Source of the DNA: Sarcocystis neurona
Taxonomy: Eukaryota > Apicomplexa > Conoidasida > Eucoccidiorida > Sarcocystidae
Length of the DNA stretch: 64,000 nucleotides
Direction of reading: 5' to 3'
Assembly: GCA_000727475.1 (NCBI GenBank)
Contig: KL647292.1
Span: forward strand, 4,879,162-4,943,161
Part shown: positions 13,801 to 24,700 of the stretch, one piece after another
How positions within the stretch are numbered: position 1 is the first letter of the stretch
How the letters are laid out: every line of letters begins with the position of its first letter
The notes under the pieces: generated by a model
What the model was told of the DNA's origin: nothing
Databases searched by the model: none
The model's input: the letters and a program-made list of their open reading frames with translations, nothing else
Program-made: the position numbers and the translations under genes

Positions 13801-16800
13801 GATATACGTGTAGGAGCATAGACACTTCGTCTACACACAAATTGGTGCACGCACGTCTGTGTCTTTGCCTCTCTCTTTCGCTCCGTCTGTGTGTATCTCG
13901 CTCTGTATCTGTCTCTGTATCTCACTCTCGATATTGCGTACGTAGAGATATTACTACACTCCAGACCTCCCTGCACCCTTGCTTGAGAACAACAAACAGC
14001 GTACCGTGAGACCCGCATTGTCTACACTTGAGTGCAGCGCCGTCTCTCTCTTTCTTTCTCTCTCCGTAGACACACACATATATCTGTTTATGCGTATACA
14101 CGTACGGACTTTGTCGTTGTTGTTTGCTGCAGGAAACAAATGAGATTTGGTATGACAATGGGAAAGAGAAGGTGGTAGACGAGTGGACGACAAAGCTTCT
14201 GCTGGCGAAGAGCGAGGCGGAAGTCCCTCGCACCTCTTCAACGCAGCACAACGAAGCGGACGTAACGGCCTCACGCCACGTGATCCAAGAGGTGTGAGAC
14301 ACCGCTGCTGACGCTGGCGCGAGCGCTCCGGAAGTGCTGCCACTCTTCTGTGCTGCCTCTCCTGTTCTTCATCCTGCGGATGGTGCTCGTGTTGCTGGCC
14401 CTCACCCTGTTGTTCCTGCAGACATATATATATATATATATATATGTATGAATGTATGCCGGTCATAGTGCTGCCGTCAAATGCTGCTGTTGATCCTTCC
14501 TCTCCTGTCGTGCACAACCTCCGCTGCAGTTACGTGCCGCCGTTGGTCTCGCTGTGTGCTGCGGAGTTGCCGCTGCTCCCTTTCTGCTACCACTTCGGAG
14601 AATGTGCTGCCGCTGTCCTGCTGTCACTGCTGCGGCGGCAACACGTGTGCGGTGCCGCTGCGTTGCATCCGCGTGCGCTGCTCAGCTGCCGCCGCTGCTG
14701 CTGCCAATCCTGGGGCAGAACCGAGCTCCCACTTCTCAATTTATCAAAATGGAAATCCGTTGTACCAGCTGCTGCAATCGTCTAAGCGTCGTCGTCGCAC
14801 ACACGTCTGTTGATATATGTATATATACATATATATGTGTATACATCTGTTGATATATATATATATATATATATGTAGTAACACGTACGCACGCACTTGT
14901 CAAGCATGCGTATTCGTAAGTCGAATTTGCTGTGTACACCTGCGGAAGTGATTCTGCATACGTCGTGAAGAATTGTATGCAGAGCTTCCTGCCCATGGAT
15001 ATATGTCTCCACGTTTGTGCATGTGTGCTCTTCAACAGCCTACACGTGATAGAGAAGCATGTCCATACATGTGTATAGGTATGTGTATGTTTGTGTGCCT
15101 TCTGTTGGAAGTCACTCGCTGCGGTGTGTGCCAGCTGACAGAAGACACACCCGCGTGGGATGTGTGTGTCCTGGACGATCCACGTGTGCTACTCAGCAGC
15201 CTACACGTGACAAAAAAACATGCATGTATATATGTATGTGAAGCATATAAACATACGTATACGTGTATACATGGATGAATATACACTTCTATACGTACGT
15301 GTATGTTTTTGTGCCTTTTGTTGGAAGCCAGTTGCTGCAGTTTGTGCCAGCTGACAGAGGATACATCCGCGTGGCATATGTGTGTCCCTGTAGACGATGA
15401 CTAACTCCAGCCATACACAGATCTGCATGCATGAGAGTCAGCACACCTCTAAGTATGTATACAGGCCTCTAGCTCTGTGTCTGACACACTGACCAGCACA
15501 CGTGAAGCATGAGGGCAGTTAAAAAGGTTTGGGTGGTTACACTATGCACACAAGCGTATACACAGAACGGATCACATCCCCATTGTCTAATGCGTCCGCT
15601 TGCAGGCCGCTGCACGCCTGCCCTGCAGACCACTGCAGACTCTGTAATAAACCAAACTTTACTCCTTCACTTCCTTCATATCTATACACGCGCACAACGT
15701 ACAAGTGCGCACATGTATATATATATATATATGTACACACACACACAGGTTCATGTATGAGAGCTTCTACATACTTACACATGTGTATAAGCAGTTTCAT
15801 GTGTAAGAGCGTCCGCGTAGATATCTACTTGTTTTTGTGTGTGCGCAGGTTTCCGCAGTGTCTTTTCTCCCATGTTTATTCGTGTGTGCGTGTGTGTACG
15901 TGGATCTCGCCCGAGTCTGGCGTACACATGTACGCACATCTACCGACGTCGATACCTTTATGTATGTGGCATGCTGTTGTATCTGTGTATGTGTGTTTGT
16001 GGTTCTGGGAAAGCGTTATTAATTCGTGCGTCCCGACGCCCTTCTCGTCTGTCTGTCGAATACTCTCACGCGTGTATACGTGCTTTCCGAGCGTGCGCAG
16101 GTGAAGTACGGACGAAAACATACGGAGCGCTACGAGGACGGCATGCGCTGGGGAGAGACCTGGCACGAGACACGGGAGCCAGAGGCCTCTCCTCGTCTTT
16201 TTTCGACCTCTCCTTCTGCCGCTCTGCCTTCTTCGACCGGTCTTCCGTCCTCTTCTTCGTCATCCCCTTTCCATCCATCGTCTGCCTCTTCGTCTGCTTC
16301 CGCTGCGCCTCAGCAGGCACCTTCTGCCTCCTCCTGGGCAGGACGTGCTGCTTTTGAACGACAGCAGCAGCAGCACGAAGAAGAAGAGCAACAAGAGCGT
16401 GTATCACAGTCTTCGCCGCGCTCTTCTCTCTCTTCACTTCGACAAGTTCTTGTGCAGCAAAGGGTGAGTCTCCTACGAGAGAACGTAATTGAACAAGCCG
16501 CGACGGTCGGAGAAGGCGCTGCAATCGGGAAGGCAGTGCGCTCGGAGAAGGCCTGTGGCCACTGCGCTGTGGTCTGACGACCGTCCTGGTCCTTCACGTG
16601 ATGTTTGCATGGGGTCGCAGATTTCTGCTGAAGCTCTGCTGCTGGCCGCAACATTCCGGTTCTGCTGTGCGTCCTGCTGCTTGTGTGCTGCCCCTCGGAC
16701 GACTATTGATAGTGGTGCTCAGGTGGCTGCTGCTAGGTGGACAGCGCCTGTGGCCGCGGGTCCTGCGGAGCTTGCCAGCGCTGCTGACTGCGTGAAGCTT

Positions 16801-18729
16801 GCACGCGGAGGCTACTGCTCATGCTTTTACCGGTGCTGCAATTGCCAGCGGCTGCCCCTGCCTCAAAAGTGCACGAACTGTTGCTGTTAATGGGGCTCCG
16901 GCTGCAGCTGCTGCTGCTGTTGGCGGCAACGCGGCTGCTGCCGCCGCTAAAACTGCGTCTGCTGCTATCGGGAGTGCTGCTGTATCTATCAGTGGAATCT
17001 CTGCTGGGGCTGCTGCTGCTGCTGCTCAGTGCGGCTCATTTGCTGTTGCTGACGCAGCAGTGTCGACTTGACTGCAGCGCCACCAGTGTGCCTCCATCTG
17101 TTGCCGCTGAGGAAAGACAGACGCCGTGAAGAAAAAGCAGAAATATTTGGCATATTGAAAATCTACATTTGCGTCGTGTGGGGCCCGCAGTAGTAGAGAC
17201 GCGTGTGAGAAGCGCGACCGTGCCTTGTTGGAAAAGGCAGCGTCATTGATGCGGCATACTTCCTGCTGGCTGTACTGCAGTTGCGATGACGCCTTCGACT
17301 TTAGCTGTCGCTGCTGCCCGGGGGTTACGTGCCGGGGCCACTGCAAAGGAGCGTCCAGCTGTTGGTGCTGCTTCTTGAAGGGACGTCCTGCTGTTGCTGC
17401 TGCTGCTGCGGTGACGTCTTCGGCTTTAGCTGTCGCTGCTGCGGCATTGTTACGTGCTGGCCTCATTGGGAAGAAACATCCTGCTGCTGCTGCTTCATGA
17501 AGGATGTCGTTTTCCGCTGGTGCTACCGTCCGTGTGTGTGTTTGCGCTGCTGTTGCGACGGGTGACACTGGTGCTACTGTTGTCGCTGGGAAGGTGGAAT
17601 CTGTAGCCGCTGAAAGGAGCTGGTGCAACCGCTGCTAAAATCGAGCAGGAAACTGCCGCCGCTGCTGTGTACGACTCGTTCCGCTCTTCCCTCGCTCTGT
17701 GCTGCTACTGCTGCTGCGCCTTTTGTGGGTGTCGCCTGCTGCTGTCCTCGGTTTCTTGGGGTGGAGAGCACTGTGCTGCTGCTCCTTCTTTTCGTCTTCT
17801 TCCTGTGTGGAACATGGCGACCCATCTGTTACTGCTGCTGCGTGTCCTGCTCCTACTTTTCCTGTACGAGAGCGTAGGTTGCTGCTGCTGTCTCCTTTTC
17901 AACTGCAGCGAGGTGCTGGCGAAGCCGTGCAATACGAAGCGCGGCCCGCTGCTGTTCTTGTTCGACCTCTTCAGCTGGCGTCCAGGAGCAGTGATCTCTG
18001 GTGGAGAGAGGCACACGGAAATTCCTGGGGGGAAAAAACGTGAGCGGCAGCGGTTCATCTGTCTCAGTCTTCGTCCTGTTCGCACATCAACCCCGGCAGA
18101 CAGACGGGTCCCCTCGGAAGCTGCAGAGCACAGCGTCTTGGCACTTCCGCTGGGAGACACGCCCCACATATGTGCTGCATGATTTGTGTCTTCCGAAAAT
18201 TTTCTACTTGTCGTCGCAAAACTCTTTCCAACGGGTGCCGGCCTCTCCCCGTCTCTCCGGTGGTTTCCCCCCTCGCCGTCTCTATAGACGACGCATGCGT
18301 GTGGTGCCGCGTCCTTCAGAAAGCAGACCTGCCCTCTACAGACGACACGTATACACAGGGAGGGGGAACGTTGTAGGAGCAGGTGGGGAATGCATGCGTA
18401 CGTACATACCGAGAGACAGAGAGACGCAGGTGCACCTACGGAGATGACGGGGAATATGTATGGATGCCTGTGGACATCTGGAGGAGACCAGCAGCACGTA
18501 GAAGCAGTGTGGACGTATTCAGGGAGGCGTGGAGGTCGTAAACGTAGGAAGAGAACCTTATCTACTTGATCAGGAAACTGCATACCACGTGTACGAGATA
18601 CGGCTTTTTTGCATGCGTGTGCTCTACGTCTCTATATATGTATACGTATACCCTACGTCCACCTATATATATATATATACAGTATGTCCACGTACACGTA
18701 TATACACGTGTACTCTATCTATCTATCTG

Positions 18730-18762
<33 letters not shown>

Positions 18763-21700
18763 GCAGTATATAACTATATATATGTACACATGTAATACAT
18801 CTACATATACATATATATATACACGTGCTTGGACGTATGCTGCAGACATTTTGACGGCTTTTCTTCGACAGATCGTTACGTAAGAGTCATTTCGTTGATT
18901 CTGTCTCTGGTGGTCCTTTGCTTCTCAGATATACAGACGAGCAGCGGGGTGCGGAGCAGCGGGAGAAGTGGTATGACAACGGCTTTGAGCGGCAGGTCGA
19001 CCGGTGGCAGGTGGAACCCGACGGCTCTTCCCACGGTACAGCGGCCAGGGCCTGTCTTTGTCTAGACCTAGTTTTCATATATAACGACGTGTATCTAATT
19101 TAGCCTGTGTCTTGGTCCGTCTTCGACTTTATCCGGGACGCCTGTCTGAAGAAAAGCGCGTTCATATACGTGTATGTGTATATGCATGTGTGTAGCTTTC
19201 TAGCTGTCTGTCTGTCTCAACCTCTCCGCCTCCCTCTGCCGATCCCCTGCGTACGTCTACTGTGAGGCTACCACCGACGAATACAGGCAAGCGACCAGTG
19301 CACGTGACCGCCAGAAGAGTTCCGCAGGGCGCGACAAACTCCGAGTTTTTTCATCATTGCTGCGTCGTCGCCTCTCAGTTGCAGAGGGACCCTGTGAGCC
19401 TGCAACAGCAGGGAAAGCCGTGTCCCTGCCTTCTCCCACACGCACATATACGTGCGCCTTCTCCCACATACACATATACGTCCGCCTTCTCCTGCACAGA
19501 CATACACGCGCGCCTTCTCCCACGCTCACGTAGACGCGCGCGTTCTCCCACATGAGTTTCGCTGTGTGAAAAACGGTGTGGACCATGCGTGTGAAGAGCA
19601 AGTGCTGCAGGTGCGTGCATGCTAACTGGATGTACGCTTCCGTCTGCGTTCGTGCGCACCAGCACCCGCCTGAAGTGTCGACGTATGTGTGTCTAGACCA
19701 CGGACAGCGCCTTCTCCTGGTTGGTGGTTCCACCAGGATTCTCGTGGACATGTTGCGACCCCTCCACGTGTGCGGTCCGGGCACCACGACAAAAATTGAA
19801 GAAGTGCTGTTGTTTTCAACCAACAGAGAGATTCTTCTGAGCAGGAGGACCGGCACGCATGCACACAGCCGATGACCATATACACGTGAACTGCGGCGCT
19901 GGGGATCTTCTAATCGACACTGCTGTGGCTCTTCAGTACACCATCCGATAGTATGTATATACTATCCGAGTGTGAAACGTTTTGTTCACGTGTGCACGTA
20001 TGTCTACCTCTGTAGATCTTATGTATGAGTGTACCTAGACATAGAGATATACGTGTATATATCTGTATACACGCAGGCATATTCGTATGTGTGCAGGTAC
20101 ACCTAGTGTCAGGTGTGTGTGTATGCTGTGTTCGAGGCATCTTCGTGCCTACCACACACATGTGTGTGTCCTCTATCTCTGCCTCGTGTCCGTAGGTGTA
20201 CGTGTGACTGCATACATGTGCATACGTATGTTTATGCGTGGTTGTATACACATGTACATATATGTGTTCAGAGAGAATAGACACCTGTCTTTCTGTAGAG
20301 CTTCTCACATATGTATAGATATGTCTACACGTGTGTGTATACGTGTGTGTATACATGGTTGTATATACATATATATATATATAGAGAGAGAGAGAGAATA
20401 GATACCTATTACAGTCCTCTGTAGAACTTCTCCGGCTTCAAGAAGAATTTAGTGTATGAAAGGAGGGTGAAGGCGGAGGGATTGAATTTCCGCCGAGTTC
20501 GAACGAGGAACAAAATTGAGTGGTGTGACCGTGAGTGTGTCCAGAGATGTCTCTTCCGTCGTCCTCGCGCACACGCGTACGTGTCGTCCACTGCCGTGGA
20601 TATATGCGACTCCAAGTGGGACTGGGGCGTGCCTGCATGCCTCTCTCTTTTGCGGCCCACACAGCTTTCACCGGCAAGCCTGTACCTCTGAAGAAATGTT
20701 TTTCACCTTGTCGTAAACACGTACGTATACAAGTCCGTCTAGTCGACGTGGGTGCTGTCCGTTAGTGCGGGCTGGTATTTCCCCACGGAAGATTTTCCTT
20801 CGGTGACTGCTGCTCTCTCCTGCGCACACCCGGCGTCGTTGCAGCGCCTGTGTGTGTACTTCTCCCTTCCTTTCCTCCCCCTCCGCTTCCTTGTCTTGGG
20901 GTGCCAACAAGGCCTGCTGCAGCTTCTTGGGGGACCGGGAGGCTGCTGCTGCGACTTTTGCTCCCTTTCTTATGCATACTCACGCAGGCGCCGCCTTGCG
21001 ACGTGCTTTCTAGGCCTGCAGAGGAGTGCCGCCGCCGCTCTTCCTCCTCTCTGGGCGTGCGCGCTTGCAGGTGCAGCAGCTGCTTCATCTTCCTCGTGTG
21101 ATGCGGGCGTGCGCAGGAGAGAAGGTGGGGTCGAAGGCGGACGGGACGGAGTGGCGGGAACGATGGGGCAAAGGCAACCCGCGGAGTGCCAGCAGCAACG
21201 CATGCAACAGCGGCGACAGAGGCAGGGCCGAGGAGGTCTCCGGCGAGAGCAGGGAGAGATGGTCGTCTTATTGGCTGGATAAGAGCTGGAAAGAAAGACG
21301 CGAGGGGGGAGAGGGAGGCTGCGGAGGCTGGTGGGAGTGGGGGGAAACTGCAGGAAACGAAGGAGATAAGCGATGGGAGCAGCACTGGTGGAAGAACGCG
21401 TACAGCGATGGAGGCGGGAAAGACTTTGTGGAGAAGTGGGAAGACGACGGGCACGGCAACAGTCGTACTGTCAAGAACGGCTCCTCCTGGAGGTGCGCGT
21501 CCTTTCCCAGGAGACTTTCTCTCCCTCGGGCGACAAAAAAGAAGAATAATTCTCGGGAATGTCTGCCGATCAGTCTTGTCTGTGTCCGTGTGTGTGCTTC
21601 TATACGCGTAGGTGTGTGTGACTCTGGGATGCAGCCACTCGAACAGGTAGTCCACGCAGCTAGTGTTGCTGCAGGCAGCCACACTTCCGTCCTGTTTTTC

Positions 21701-24700
21701 TCGCCCTTGTATCCTGCATTTCCTGTTCGAACCTCCTCCTCCTCCTCCGTGCTCCACGTGTTCCTGCTGGTCCTCCTTGTTCTTGGTCCTCATGCTGGCT
21801 GCCCTTCTCATCGCGTGGGTGCCTTTCCACTTTCTTTATCTGCTCTTCTCGCCCGTCACTCGTGGCATCGCCGCTCCTTTCTCGTTTTCCACGTATCGTT
21901 TCCTTCCTCTTCTTCTTCTGCTCTCTTCTCTCGGGTGTCTTGTCGCTGTCGGCCGCCAGTTCTTTCGAAACGGTCTCGCGCTGCTGTTCGTGTTGGTGAT
22001 GTCCGTGTGATCCTTCCTGGGTAAGAAGCAGGAAACCGCGCGCTCTGAGCAAGAGGCTGCGGGCTTTCCGCTTTTTTCTCCGCTGTGTGTGACTTGCTGT
22101 CTCTTCTCTCCGGAGGGATGGGACGCAGAGGACGTGCAGCTCCTGGAGAGAAAACGTCTTCCTTCGTCCATTCTACGCTTTGCACTTGTTGGTGTTCTTC
22201 CCAGAGAAGAGTCTCTTGGACACCGCGCCGTCACCAGCTGGTTCGAGGACGCGTACGGAGAGGTACAACAGGCGCAGGAAAAGTGGGCGTTCAAGCGGGG
22301 CTGCAATGAAGATGGAGACGCATGGATGGAGAAGTGGAATAACAAACCGTGGGAGAATACTGCCGAGAAGGAGGGCAGCAACGCGTAAGTGCTGTCTTCG
22401 ACAGTCCACACGCGACCAAGAAAGTATCAGAACCACATATCTATACACACGTACATGTATACACACGTATGTATCTCTGTGCTTGTGTGCGCATATATGT
22501 GTATATGTAGGTAGATAGATAGATAGATGGACACCTTGATAGATACTAACGCCTGCGCATGTGTCTATGTATGTGAATTGATGTAGGCAACTGCTTGTGT
22601 ACACACGCATATATAAACATATATATACACACATATATCTGCCTGTCTAATATATATATCTATAAGCACATACATGTAAACACCTGTATGTATCTCTGTG
22701 CTTGTGTGTGTCTGTGTGTGTGGACAAATATATATATATATACATATATGTATGCACGTAGGTAAATTGATAGATACTAACGCCTATGCATGTATATATG
22801 TATGTGTACTGATGTAGACGACTGCTTGTATATATACACATTTATGGACCTACTTGTATATGTACGTAATACAGATATATATACTCATTTGCGGGTGAAG
22901 CAGTGCAGAAGAGAACGTTTGAAAGACGCAGCAGCGTCGCGCTGTCTAACGACGGCCTTCCATACGTACGAGACATCGGTATAGCTACGTGGACGAGCAT
23001 GTAACGAGATGCAGATGCATGCAGAGAGAAAGAGAAAGACAAAAGTGCGTAGAACCCTTCTGCTCAAATGTTTGTTCTCTTCCACATGTGCGTCAATGTG
23101 CTCGTGTGTGACGTATATGCGTAAGATATACCTGCGTCCCCGTGATGCGCCTTGTTGTGAAAAGAAGCGAAGAATGTGAGTGAGGCACGGGTTGTTCCAC
23201 GGCAAGATAGTCCGACTTTTCCTGCAAGAAGAAACGTCTCCTCGAGAGTCTCGCTCGCCCCGGTCTGCGTTTCTCCCACGCACAGAAACACGTATCTCTC
23301 GTGTATAAATATACATACATATACGCACGTACATACGTATGTGTATGTAGGCACACCGATACTTACGTACCTACAGGACTCTGCAATGTATACATATATA
23401 TATATATGCCCATCCCATGTCCACGGGTACGGAGGGTAAGTGTACGTTTTTGTCTGCTGCCAGTCGTATACATACAACTGTCAATACATGCACTGCATGT
23501 GTGTATATATGTACATGTGTACACATGTGCAGATACACGTCGCTTTGTATGGTACATGCAACCAGATTGTCTGTATGTATATGACTGTATACTTATATAT
23601 ACGTGTTGTATACATACGTTTGTCTGTCCCCACTAATATGTCCGGACTGAGGAACGAACAGCTGTTTCAAAAGATACTCACCCCAAGTGAGTCTATATAT
23701 ATATATATATATATACACACATCTCCGCATGCATATATACATATATATATGCATATATATGTGTAAATGTTTTTTTATATATCTACCCTGTATATTGTCC
23801 TGTTACTCACTCTGAGTGAGCACATATATATATATATATATGCACATCTCCGCATGCATACATGTCTAGATGTGTAAACGTTTTGTTATCTATCTACCTT
23901 GTGTATTGTCCTCGTGACGGTACATATATGTATGTTTATATATGCATACAAGTGTTTGTGGGTTTCTGTCTGTGTGTGTATATGTCTGTGCGTCTGCGGG
24001 AGGCTTACAGACGATATGCACATCTTCGCATGCATACACATATGTGTACACGTCTTTTTATATATCTACTTGTATATTGTCCTCGTGAGGATACATATGT
24101 GTGTACGTGTCTATATACGTAAGTGTTTGTGGGCTTCTGTCTGCGTATACGTATGTGTCTGTGCGTCTGCGGAATGCTGATAGGCGAGGAGACAAGTGGA
24201 GAGAACAGTGGAGAGAGAAGTTCGACGAGAGGGGGGAAAAAACAGAGACATGGGCAGAAAAGACCGGCAGCAATGCTCAGGTGAGTATTTCCACTCGTTG
24301 ACACGCATATCCTTGGGCATGTGGACGCAGGCATAAGTGTGCGTATAGAGGTATAAATTTGTGTGCACAAATGTATCTATAAATGTATACACGTGTGTGT
24401 GTGTGTCTCTCTCTCTCTATATATATATATGCTTGTGTACACATTCATGTGTATAGCTACGTATGTGTGTGTATGCATGTGGGTGGGTGTGTAGGTAGTC
24501 GCGTGCAGTGTATAGATTTGCATGGAAGTATATATGTCTATCTATGCATATGTGTGTATGTCGGTGTGTAGGTGTATGTGTGGGTAATCATACGCACTGT
24601 AGAGATGGACACACGCGCATTTTTATCAACATCTCTACGTACGTGTGCGCCAGCTGGTGCGAGTCCATTTCTGTAAATATATGTGGTTATAGGCATCTCC

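Noticed and set aside
20430..20535. Segment ending IEWCDREC before gtgagt, a possible exon between exons 10 and 11
   Set aside because: Its phase fits neither neighbour, and exons 10 and 11 join directly with the expected Gly and unit spacing.
20762..21811. 349-codon minus frame
   Set aside because: Antisense of exon 11 and its flanks; the + strand has the Trp units and splice sites.
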